Source: Lentisphaerota bacterium (GTDB taxonomy: Bacteria > Verrucomicrobiota > Kiritimatiellia > RFP12 > UBA1067). Taken from it: a DNA stretch of 20,794 bases. The stretch spans positions 1 to 20,794 of the forward strand of contig JALHET010000011.1 of assembly GCA_022839525.1 (NCBI GenBank), read 5' to 3'. A model generated the notes under the pieces. That model was not told where the DNA came from. It saw nothing but the letters and a program-made list of their open reading frames with translations, and made no database searches. Both the position numbers and the translations under genes were made by a program. This document shows, piece by piece, positions 7,673 through 14,581 of the stretch (position 1 is the first letter of the stretch; each line of letters starts with the position of its first letter).

Positions 7673-8394
7673 GCCGCACCCTCCCCAACCGCTTCGGCCG
7701 TAATCTGCCGCTCCAGCATCTGCGCCAGCTCCTCGCGGGTGTGGTCGCAGACCCGGTACCGCGCCGCAACACGTCCGCGGTTCAGCACCACGAACCGTGT
7801 GCACCAGCCGAGCATCTCCTGAATCTCATGCCCCGCCACCAGCACGGCCGACCGCGAAGAGGCCGCCGTTAAGACTGCCGCCGTCTTCGCGCGCTGCCGA
7901 ACGTCCAGCCCTACCAGCGGGTCGTCCAACAGCAGCAGCTTCGGGCGCAACGCCAATGCGTCAGCCAAACCCAAACGCTTCCGGTAGCCGAGCGACAAGA
8001 ACCGCACCTGGGTTTTCGCTTCCTTTTCCAGCCCGCACAGCTCCAACGCCTCTCCCACCCGCCGCCGCACACGCATGCTGCGCTCTCCCTTGAGCCGCAC
8101 CCGGAAGGTGAGATACGCCTCCACCGTCATGTCGTTGTAGAGCGGGCACTGCTCCGAAAGATATCCGATGCTCCGACGGTATTTGATCGGGCGCGCGAGC
8201 GGGTCGACCATGTCCAGCCTCACCGAGCCCGCGTCCTGCATCAGCAGGCACGCCAGCACGCGCAGCAACGTCGTCTTGCCCGCGCCATTCGCGCCCGCGA
8301 TCGCCACAATCTCTCCGGGAGCCACGTCGAAGGTGACATCGTCCAGCACCCGGTGCCTGCCATAGGAAAATGTGATATGGTTAATCTCAAGCAT
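7669..8394 (-). CDS. ABC transporter ATP-binding protein (GldA-like)
   Basis: 241 residues. Walker A is G34-A-N-G-A-G-K40-T41, the Q-loop candidate is Q82, the signature is L133-S-L-G-Y137, Walker B is LLLLD157-D158, the D-loop is GLD (162-164) and the H-loop is H189. Two positions deviate. The catalytic Glu after Walker B is Asp (D158), and the signature reads LSLGY instead of LSGGQ. Similar signature drift is seen in other ABC-2 exporters, so activity is plausible but may be slow. The ATG has AGG 8 nt upstream. It starts 20 bp after the phosphohexomutase stop and overlaps the permease by 4 bp. It powers the permease/GldG-like complex. Confidence 0.92.
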   Translation of the reverse strand: MLEINHITFSYGRHRVLDDVTFDVAPGEIVAIAGANGAGKTTLLRVLACLLMQDAGSVRLDMVDPLARPIKYRRSIGYLSEQCPLYNDMTVEAYLTFRVRLKGERSMRVRRRVGEALELCGLEKEAKTQVRFLSLGYRKRLGLADALALRPKLLLLDDPLVGLDVRQRAKTAAVLTAASSRSAVLVAGHEIQEMLGWCTRFVVLNRGRVAARYRVCDHTREELAQMLERQITAEAVGEGAA

Positions 8395-8414
8395 GACAAA
8401 AACCTGCCGGCGCT

Positions 8415-9770
8415 TTACCCCCCCACCCCACCGAACGGCGCGAGTGCCGCCTCCAAAAACGCCTTGCGCTCCGCCAGCAACGGCGCGTCGCGTGCCTCAA
8501 TAATCATCCGCAGATAGGGCTCGGTGTTGGACTTGCGGATATTCGCCCACCAGTCGGGGTACTCGACCCGCACGCCGTCAATGTCGCTCCGCGCCTGCGG
8601 CGGCCCGAACGTTTCCAGCGCCGCCAGCGCCGCCGCGATCGCCCCGTCCTTATCCGCGATCCGGTAATTCATCTCGCCCGAATTGGCGTACCGGCAAACC
8701 GGCGCCATCAGTCCGCTGAACCTCACATTCTGCCGTTTGGCTTCGGCCAAGGCCGCCAAGACCAGCAACGCCGCCAGCTCGCCGGAGTCGCAGCAGAAGA
8801 AATCCCGGAAATAGTAGTGCCCCGCCAACTCGCCACCGCACACCGCACCGGTTTCACGCATGAGCACCTTCGCGAAGGCATGTCCCACTTTGCCCATGAC
8901 CGTCTTCGCGCCGTCTGCCCGCAACGCCTCGATCGCGCCCCGCGATGTCCGGATGTCGTGAATCACCGTAGCTCCCGGCTCGCGCCGCAGAAAGGCGCGG
9001 GCAATCACCGGGATCAGGAAATCCGGCTGCACAAACTCGCCCGCCTCGTCCACAAACATCACGCGGTCCGCGTCGCCGTCGAAAATCACGCCCGCGTCCA
9101 ACCCGCGCTCCCTCACCAACGCCGAGAGCTGCGCGCGGCTGGCGGCGTCCAGCGGGTTGGGCGAATGCCCGGGGAACCGCCCGTCCGGGATGTCGTTCAG
9201 ATAGATCGGCCCCTCGCCCAGCACGTCGCGGATGATCAGCCCGGCCATACCGTCCGAACAGTCCACCGCCAATTTCAGTCCCGACAGATCGGGACGCCAC
9301 CCGCGCAGCCACGCCACAAACGCATCACGGTACACCACCTCGCGCCGCACCCCCGGCCGCGCCGCCGCAGGCGGCAGCGCGCCGGACAAAACCCGCGACT
9401 CCACCTCGGCCAGCCCCGAATCATACCCCACGGGCAGCGCACCCGCACGCGAGACCTTCATGCCGTTGTGGCACGCGGGATTGTGCGAGGCCGTGATCTG
9501 CACCGACGCGTCATACCCCTCCCGCGCCGTGAAAAAGTAAACCATCGGCGTGGTCGCCAGACCCATGTCGTCCACCGCGCACCCGGACCCGGCTAGACCG
9601 CGGCAAAGCGCGTCGCGGACGGCGACGGACGAGACCCGCACGTCACGTCCGACCAGCAAGCGGCGGGCGCCAAGCACCGGCGGCAGCCAGCGCCCGATCC
9701 GGTAGACGGTGTCGAGATCGAAATCCTTCCCGAACTCTCCCCGCATGTCATACGCCTTGAAAAACGACAT
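8415..9770 (-). CDS. phosphomannomutase/phosphoglucomutase
   Basis: 451-residue alpha-D-phosphohexomutase that interconverts hexose 1- and 6-phosphates in the cytoplasm for nucleotide-sugar synthesis. Four active-site elements are intact: the phosphoserine loop T93-A-S95-H-N-P98, the Mg-binding loop D231-G-D-A-D-R236, the sugar-binding loop G-G-E-L-A-G-H (312-318) and the phosphate-binding R-K-S-N-T-E-P-Y-L-R (412-421). Length fits bacterial AlgC/ManB enzymes (about 450-460). The SNTEP and GEL-type loops favour phosphomannomutase/phosphoglucomutase over phosphoglucosamine mutase. The ATG follows GGAGG at about 10 nt. It heads the ABC/PBP/SEDS block and may supply precursors for envelope polysaccharide. 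Confidence 0.93.
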   Translation of the reverse strand: MSFFKAYDMRGEFGKDFDLDTVYRIGRWLPPVLGARRLLVGRDVRVSSVAVRDALCRGLAGSGCAVDDMGLATTPMVYFFTAREGYDASVQITASHNPACHNGMKVSRAGALPVGYDSGLAEVESRVLSGALPPAAARPGVRREVVYRDAFVAWLRGWRPDLSGLKLAVDCSDGMAGLIIRDVLGEGPIYLNDIPDGRFPGHSPNPLDAASRAQLSALVRERGLDAGVIFDGDADRVMFVDEAGEFVQPDFLIPVIARAFLRREPGATVIHDIRTSRGAIEALRADGAKTVMGKVGHAFAKVLMRETGAVCGGELAGHYYFRDFFCCDSGELAALLVLAALAEAKRQNVRFSGLMAPVCRYANSGEMNYRIADKDGAIAAALAALETFGPPQARSDIDGVRVEYPDWWANIRKSNTEPYLRMIIEARDAPLLAERKAFLEAALAPFGGVGG

Positions 9771-9839
9771 TCCGCCTTTTCCTCCCCTCGACTAACCCTC
9801 TTGGCTTGTCCCCGCTCCGCCGGGCGGCGGGCTAAACAC

Positions 9840-10304
9840 TTAGTGTATCACCACCAGCGAGATACCCGCATGAGCGCCTTGGGGCTTCATCGCCTTCAGC
9901 CAAGCCGGCATCTCCTTGGTCGCCTCGCCGCTCGTGTTGGTCACCACCCCGACGCTCTCCGTCGAAGCCGTGGCCAGCGTCTGCATCACCTCCTGCAACC
10001 GCACCGTGTTGCGCCGGTCCAAATGCGTCGAGGTCGAGAAGGCCCCGAGGATTCCACCCACCAGCAGGCAGATGATCGACACCAGGGTCAACGTGGAGAG
10101 CGTTACCGAGAGTTTGCCGTTCTTGTCTGTCCGCAACCCCTGTTCGGCCTTCATGCGGTCGCGCACAGATTCCAGCCGCTCGCGCTCCAACAGGATCCGT
10201 TCGCGCTCCAGCTTGAGCTTCTCCTGCTCAATCTGCAGTTCAGTCCGCGACAGGGTTTCCTCCGCCACCAAGGAATCCGCAGTCCCGCTTGTCACTTTGT
10301 CCAT
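9840..10304 (-). CDS. hypothetical membrane protein with N-terminal coiled coil
   Basis: 154 residues, not recognised as a named family. Residues about 15-57 form a highly charged Glu/Arg/Leu coiled coil. A single membrane segment follows (about 66-90), then a Ser/Thr-rich extracytoplasmic tail ending in a hydrophobic LVVIH. This suggests a membrane-anchored protein with a cytoplasmic coiled coil, perhaps a scaffold. ATG 10304 is chosen because AAGGA lies 7 nt upstream; a TTG at 10310 has no better support. It lies 43 bp after the phosphofructokinase and 69 bp before the phosphohexomutase gene, so it could be cotranscribed with either. No function is claimed. Confidence 0.72.
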   Translation of the reverse strand: MDKVTSGTADSLVAEETLSRTELQIEQEKLKLERERILLERERLESVRDRMKAEQGLRTDKNGKLSVTLSTLTLVSIICLLVGGILGAFSTSTHLDRRNTVRLQEVMQTLATASTESVGVVTNTSGEATKEMPAWLKAMKPQGAHAGISLVVIH

Positions 10305-10347
10305 AGGCAATCCTTCCGGTCCGACCGTACACGACCTGTTCCCGCTT

Positions 10348-11550
10348 TTACCTCATCCGCCGCATCTGCGCGAAGCGCGCGCACGGCGGCAGCTCGCCGA
10401 CCAGCGGACGCGCATACTCGATAAACGCCGGGGTCACGTAGTTCCCCGCCTTGTTGATGAAAGCTTCCGGCATGCGGCGCGTCTCCTTGGCCACTCTGCG
10501 CAGCGGCACCACCTTAAAGACCACGCCGTATTTTCTGGAGGGCTTGCGCCTGATCGCGACCGACCCGCCCGACATCTCGTCGTCCACGGCCGCCTGAACC
10601 GCCGCCGCGCCCACCAGCCGCGCCTCCCTCGCGTCGCTTTCGGACGCTATACCGGGGAACGAGCGCTGCAGATACCCGAATGTGTCGGCCCGCACACGCT
10701 TGATACCCACCTGCTCTTTGACCACCTTGGCCAGCAGATCGCCCAACGCGCCCGTGCCGCTCAACTGCACATTGCCGTGCGAGTCGGTCTCGCTCGTGAA
10801 TTTCGCAAGGATCGGCGTGCCGTCCTTGTCCGTGATCCCTTCCGAAACCGCCACCACGCAGCGCCCGTACTTTTTCATCGCAGCCTTCACATCCTTCACA
10901 AACTGCTCCACGCTGAAAGGCCGCTCCGGCAGATAGATCAGGTGCGGCCCGTCATCATCGTCCTGCCGCGCCAGCGCGGAGGCGGCCGTGAGAAACCCCG
11001 CGTTGCGCCCCATGACCACGTCGATCTTTACCCCGCCCAACGCGCGGTTGTCCAGATCGTCGCCTTTCACCGCACACGCCACGAAACGCGCCGCACTGCC
11101 GAACCCCGGCGTGTGGTCGTTCTCGCGCAGGTCGTTATCGATCGTCTTCGGGATGTGGAAACAACTGATCCCGTACCCGTCTTTGACCGCCTCCTCATTG
11201 ATGATGTGGACGGTTTCAGCAGAGTCGTTGCCGCCGATATAGAAGAAATACCGGATGTCCAGTTTGCGCAACACACGGAAGATCGCCTGGCAGTCCTCCG
11301 CCGTCGGTTTGCGGCGCACCGAGCCCAGCGCGGACGAGGGCGTGTTCGCCACCGCCTCCAGCGTCGCGCGGCTCTCCTTGCGCAAGTCGATGAACGTCTC
11401 GTCTAAAATCCCCTGGATGCCATGCAGCGCGCCGTAGATCTTGCCCACGGCCTTGCTGTCCCGCGCAGCCAAAACCGCGCCGACCAGACTCTGGTTGATC
11501 ACCATCGAAGGGCCACCGCTCTGGGCGATGAGCATATTCCCTTTTTTCAT
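10348..11550 (-). CDS. pyrophosphate-dependent phosphofructokinase
   Basis: 400-residue PfkA-superfamily enzyme that phosphorylates fructose 6-phosphate in glycolysis, or runs the reverse in gluconeogenesis. The phosphoryl-donor signatures point to pyrophosphate: G-G-N-D-S (106-110), with Asp where ATP enzymes have Gly, and P-K-T-I-D-N-D (134-140), with Lys where ATP enzymes have Gly. M-G-R-N-A-G (180-185) and the LPER segment complete the substrate site. The start is ATG 11550, with AGGAG 8 nt upstream; the frame extends further upstream but into the divergent gene. It is divergent from the DciA-like gene, 49 bp away. The PPi assignment follows known residue rules and was not tested. Confidence 0.92.
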   Translation of the reverse strand: MKKGNMLIAQSGGPSMVINQSLVGAVLAARDSKAVGKIYGALHGIQGILDETFIDLRKESRATLEAVANTPSSALGSVRRKPTAEDCQAIFRVLRKLDIRYFFYIGGNDSAETVHIINEEAVKDGYGISCFHIPKTIDNDLRENDHTPGFGSAARFVACAVKGDDLDNRALGGVKIDVVMGRNAGFLTAASALARQDDDDGPHLIYLPERPFSVEQFVKDVKAAMKKYGRCVVAVSEGITDKDGTPILAKFTSETDSHGNVQLSGTGALGDLLAKVVKEQVGIKRVRADTFGYLQRSFPGIASESDAREARLVGAAAVQAAVDDEMSGGSVAIRRKPSRKYGVVFKVVPLRRVAKETRRMPEAFINKAGNYVTPAFIEYARPLVGELPPCARFAQMRRMR

Positions 11551-11599
11551 ATCCTGTCTCCTCTTCTCTGTTTTCAGGCTGTTATGATATACTCTCCCC
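11551..11599. promoter_or_regulatory. divergent promoter region
   Basis: The 49-bp gap between two divergent genes holds an AT-rich core at 11583-11593. On the + strand TATACT (11588-11593) is a good -10, placed 7 nt before the ATG at 11600. On the - strand the overlapping TATCAT could serve the phosphofructokinase gene. No strong -35 box is seen on either strand. If both are used, RNA polymerase cannot occupy both at once. Confidence 0.45.
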
Positions 11600-12139
11600 A
11601 TGCGTAAAGGCAAACATCCGTTTAAGGCGTCCCAAAATTCTGAGGATGACACGCCTCCCGATTTCGGTGCCCTGCCTGACGAATCCGCCTTCCGGGTTGA
11701 ACCGACCCCCGGGCGCCCTACGCTCACCCCCCGGGATCAGGCCCGCAACCTCGGCGCGAAAAACCTCTTCGACCATATTATCCCGGGATTGCCGATCGAC
11801 GCCGACCCGCCGGAAACGCGCCAAGACGCGGAACCCTTTTCCGAGATTATCGAAAAGACGCTCAAGCGGCTCAGGATCGACGCCAGCCCCTGGCTCGATG
11901 ACCTGACGGAGGCCTGGCCGGCCCTCGTCCCTCCGGATGTGGCGGAAGTGACCCGCCCCGGCAAATGGGATGCGGGTATCCTTTACGTCTACGTCACCTC
12001 TTCCATCCACCTTTTCGAGATCCGGCGCGCCCATCTCAAACGCATCGAGCAAGCCGTCCGAGCCTTTGCCGGCGACGGCCGCGTCAGGCAGGTCCGCCTC
12101 ATGGTTAACGCGGTCTCGCTCCCCTTCCCGGCACACTGA
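11600..12139 (+). CDS. DciA-like (DUF721) protein
   Basis: 179 residues. The C-terminal part (about 80-170) matches DUF721/DciA: a helix ending in W106, then A-E-V-T-R-P, a strand GILYVYVTSSIHLFEIRR, and a helix with the closing VRQVRLMVN strand. DciA loads the replicative helicase in most bacteria lacking DnaC. The first 75 residues are polar and probably disordered. The N-terminal start at ATG 11600 has no Shine-Dalgarno, and a -10 box ends 7 nt before it, so a leaderless transcript is likely. It ends 4 bp before the convergent isomerase-like gene. Role in helicase loading is inferred from the family; the gene is not beside dnaA or dnaN here. Confidence 0.75.
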   Translation: MRKGKHPFKASQNSEDDTPPDFGALPDESAFRVEPTPGRPTLTPRDQARNLGAKNLFDHIIPGLPIDADPPETRQDAEPFSEIIEKTLKRLRIDASPWLDDLTEAWPALVPPDVAEVTRPGKWDAGILYVYVTSSIHLFEIRRAHLKRIEQAVRAFAGDGRVRQVRLMVNAVSLPFPAH

Positions 12140-12143
12140 CCCG

Positions 12144-12968
12144 TCACCCGTGCTTCCTGATGACGTCGAGGCAGTGCCTCACGTCCGCCTCCAGATGCTC
12201 CGAAAGGTGGTCGAACTCGACGCCGACAGGGCCGTCGAAACCCTGCCGCTTCAATTCGTCCAGCACGGCGGGAATGTTGCCGACCCCCTGCCCGTACGGC
12301 AAATCGGGGCTGCCGGGTTTTGCCTCTTGGACGTCCTTGAGGTGAACGGACAGGACACGGCCCTTGACCGTTTTGAGATAGGCGACCGCATCCATGCCCG
12401 AGCGGGTGATGTGCCCGGTGTCCACCGAGAAACCCATGCGCGGGTCGCGCCCCTTCATGAGTCCCATGAGGTAATCGGGATCCCAGTTGCGGTACTCCGG
12501 TTTGGCGGGGTTCTTCGCGTGGTTGTGGAAACACAATTGGATGCCGGTCTCTTTCACCAGCTTCTCGATCCGGTCAAGCCGGTCCACCGGCGGCTCCCCG
12601 GTCAGGCCGCGTAACCCGAGCGCTTTCGCGAATTCAAACAGCTTGCGCGTCTCCGCTTCGGTCTTGCCGAAATCCGCGACGTAGGCATTGACGGCCTTAA
12701 TCCCGACCGCATCCAGTTTGGCTTTGAGCGCCGCGAGGTGCCCGGCGGACAGGTTCTGGTTCAGCACCACATCGGGATGCTCCGGGCTGAGCTTCTGCCA
12801 GAGGAAGAGTTCGATCACCCCGGCGCCGCACGCTTTCGCTTTTTCGATCGCCTCGAAGGCGGTCACCTTCCGGAACGAATACGCACACACGCCGGGTTCC
12901 ATCTGTGCGGCCAGAAGCGCACCGGCCATCAGCGCAACGGCCGCAGCCACAATTCCCTGTCTAATCAT
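12144..12968 (-). CDS. exported sugar phosphate isomerase/epimerase-like TIM barrel
   Basis: 274 residues with a signal peptide (about 1-21, ALLAA) followed by an AP-endonuclease-2/xylose-isomerase-type TIM barrel. Likely metal ligands, by analogy with D-tagatose 3-epimerase, are E125, D183, H209 and E251; H186 (in DTGH) would contact substrate. The FHNH (147-150), DTGH (183-186), HLKD (209-212) and VEFDH (250-254) blocks are typical. A secreted location is unusual for enzymes named for phosphorylated sugars, so the substrate is probably a free sugar or keto-glycoside. A strong AAGGAG lies 8 nt before the ATG. It is downstream of the oxidoreductase and ceramidase-like genes, about 190 bp after the former. 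Substrate unknown. Confidence 0.85.
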   Translation of the reverse strand: MIRQGIVAAAVALMAGALLAAQMEPGVCAYSFRKVTAFEAIEKAKACGAGVIELFLWQKLSPEHPDVVLNQNLSAGHLAALKAKLDAVGIKAVNAYVADFGKTEAETRKLFEFAKALGLRGLTGEPPVDRLDRIEKLVKETGIQLCFHNHAKNPAKPEYRNWDPDYLMGLMKGRDPRMGFSVDTGHITRSGMDAVAYLKTVKGRVLSVHLKDVQEAKPGSPDLPYGQGVGNIPAVLDELKRQGFDGPVGVEFDHLSEHLEADVRHCLDVIRKHG

Positions 12969-13017
12969 AACCGTGTCTCCTTTTTTCGCGTCCAGCAGTC
13001 ACACTCAGTACACCCGT

Positions 13018-13055
13018 CCCCCTCACCCCCGCCCCCTCCCAAAGGGCGAGGGTGA
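13018..13055. repeat. REP-like palindromic element
   Basis: Arms at 13023-13034 and 13044-13055 pair at 11 of 12 positions around a 9-nt loop containing CCCAAA. The pattern (CCCTCACCC-type arm, CTCCCAAAGGG centre) resembles REP-type palindromes seen between genes in many bacteria. It lies between two co-oriented genes and could act as a transcript-end stabiliser. Confidence 0.6.
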
Positions 13056-13084
13056 AAAACGTTCACCGTTCACGTACACGCGCA

Positions 13085-13163
13085 GCACTAACGCACGAAT
13101 GAACTAATGCACTAACGCACGAATGCACTAACGCACGAATGCACTAACGCACGAATGAACTAG
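13085..13163. repeat. minisatellite, 16-bp unit GCACTAACGCACGAAT
   Basis: Identical 16-bp units sit at 13085-13100, 13109-13124, 13125-13140 and 13141-13156. They are broken by one 8-bp half-unit GAACTAAT (13101-13108) and closed by GAACTAG. Each unit is itself two related 8-mers. The array runs into the stop codon of the oxidoreductase gene (TAG on the minus strand, 13160-13162). Confidence 0.9.
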
Positions 13164-14524
13164 CTCTCCAGCTTCCACCCGTTGTGCATCGGGCGTGTCA
13201 GCATGGCGTTGGCAAGGTCGTTGCCCACGAAGCGCTCCGTCTTCCAGTCCCACTTGAGCTTCTGCTGCAGGCGCGCCGCTGTTCCCGCGATCATGCCCAG
13301 CGTCGAGGCCACATGCGTCGCGTCAATCCCGGCGATCGGATCCTTGCGGCTGCGCATGGCATTCAACAGCCCCTCGGCGTGATTCACATTCTTGTACCCG
13401 ACCCGCTCGCCATCCTTGGTCTTGACCACGGTGACGTCATCAAAGGACATGCTGTCGGCCGGCAACAGGCGCGTGTCGCCCGCTTTGGGCCGCACCTGCA
13501 GCAATTCGCCCGAAGCCTCGATCTTATCGCCCCGGTTCACATAGACCCAGCCCTTCTCACCGATGAACTTCGTGCCGCATGCCTGATGCGTGGCATCGGT
13601 GAACACCATCTTCAGGCCGTTCTCGTAGGTGAAGATCGCCTTCCAGGTCGCGATGTTGTCGCCGAACCCCTGGTTGACGTAGTAGGTGCCGGTGCACTCG
13701 ACCTCAAACGACCCCTTGCTGAGCTGCGGGCAGCCCCAATGCGCGATGTCGAGGTGATGCACACCCCAGTTGGTGGTCCACCCCTCGCAATAGTCATTGT
13801 GCAGATACCAGTCGGGATACATGACCCGCGCCCGGTTGAACGGGCTGAAACGCGCGGGACCGAGCCACATGGCCCAGTCGAAGCCGTCCGGCACGGGCTG
13901 AGGCTCAAACGTTCCCTTGTACGTGGGCTGATGACTGACTCCGGGCACCGACACCTGGACTTCCGTGATCGCGCCGAGATAGCCGTTCAACGCCAGCTCG
14001 CACCCCTGCCTGAAGTTGCCGAGCGAGCGCTGCCACATGCCCGACTGGAAGACGCGCGTGTTCTTACGGATCGCCGAACGGATCGCGAACCCGTCGTTCA
14101 CGCACACGCCGGTCGGCTTCTCGCAGTACATGTCCTTGCCGGCGTTGGCGGCAGCGGTGGCGACCAGCGAGTGCCAGTGGTCCTGCACGGCGATCATCAC
14201 CGCGTCGATGTCCTTCCGCGCCAGCAGCTCGCGGTAATCGTTGTACATGGCGCAACCGGCGTCGCCGTACTTTTCGTCCACCGTCTTCTTGGCGCGTTCG
14301 CGCCTGTCGCGCTGAACATCGCAAACCGCAACCACGCGGCAACTGTCCGCCGCGAGGAAGTTCTTCATGTTGCCGGTGCCCATGCCGCCCACGCCAATGC
14401 ACCCGAGCGTGATCCGCTCGTTGGCGCCGAGGGCGGTGGCCGGAATGATCGCCGGGAATCCGATGGCAGCGGCTGCGGCCGCAGAGCCTTTCATGAACAG
14501 GCGGCGGTTGATGACTGGTTTCAT
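13160..14524 (-). CDS. Tat-exported Gfo/Idh/MocA family oxidoreductase
   Basis: 454 residues with ATG 14524 as start (AGGA about 9 nt upstream; the more distal ATG 14560 lacks this). The N-terminus has a twin-arginine signal (N-R7-R8-L-F-M-K) and an Ala-rich hydrophobic stretch, so it is exported folded with its cofactor. The Rossmann NAD(P) motif is G44-V-G-G-M-G49. The catalytic C134-E-K136-P137 motif is intact, and NWGVHHLDIAHWG (252-264) supplies the usual His/Asp site. Family members oxidise or reduce sugar hydroxyls; some periplasmic ones make 3-keto-glycosides. It lies 57 bp downstream of the ceramidase-like gene and is probably cotranscribed. The gene's 3' end abuts a minisatellite. 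Confidence 0.92.
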   Translation of the reverse strand: MKPVINRRLFMKGSAAAAAAIGFPAIIPATALGANERITLGCIGVGGMGTGNMKNFLAADSCRVVAVCDVQRDRRERAKKTVDEKYGDAGCAMYNDYRELLARKDIDAVMIAVQDHWHSLVATAAANAGKDMYCEKPTGVCVNDGFAIRSAIRKNTRVFQSGMWQRSLGNFRQGCELALNGYLGAITEVQVSVPGVSHQPTYKGTFEPQPVPDGFDWAMWLGPARFSPFNRARVMYPDWYLHNDYCEGWTTNWGVHHLDIAHWGCPQLSKGSFEVECTGTYYVNQGFGDNIATWKAIFTYENGLKMVFTDATHQACGTKFIGEKGWVYVNRGDKIEASGELLQVRPKAGDTRLLPADSMSFDDVTVVKTKDGERVGYKNVNHAEGLLNAMRSRKDPIAGIDATHVASTLGMIAGTAARLQQKLKWDWKTERFVGNDLANAMLTRPMHNGWKLES

Positions 14525-14581
14525 GTGAGTTGATCCTTTCTTGTTTCGATTGTTGACCATTAATCCGAAGTGGCGTGTGAC

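Noticed and set aside
9811..9832. GC-rich hairpin after the coiled-coil protein gene
   Set aside because: Several mutually exclusive stems are possible and no T-tract follows on the minus strand, so it is not called a terminator.
13085..13163. CRISPR array
   Set aside because: Units are 16 bp and directly adjacent, with no unique spacers and no cas genes.
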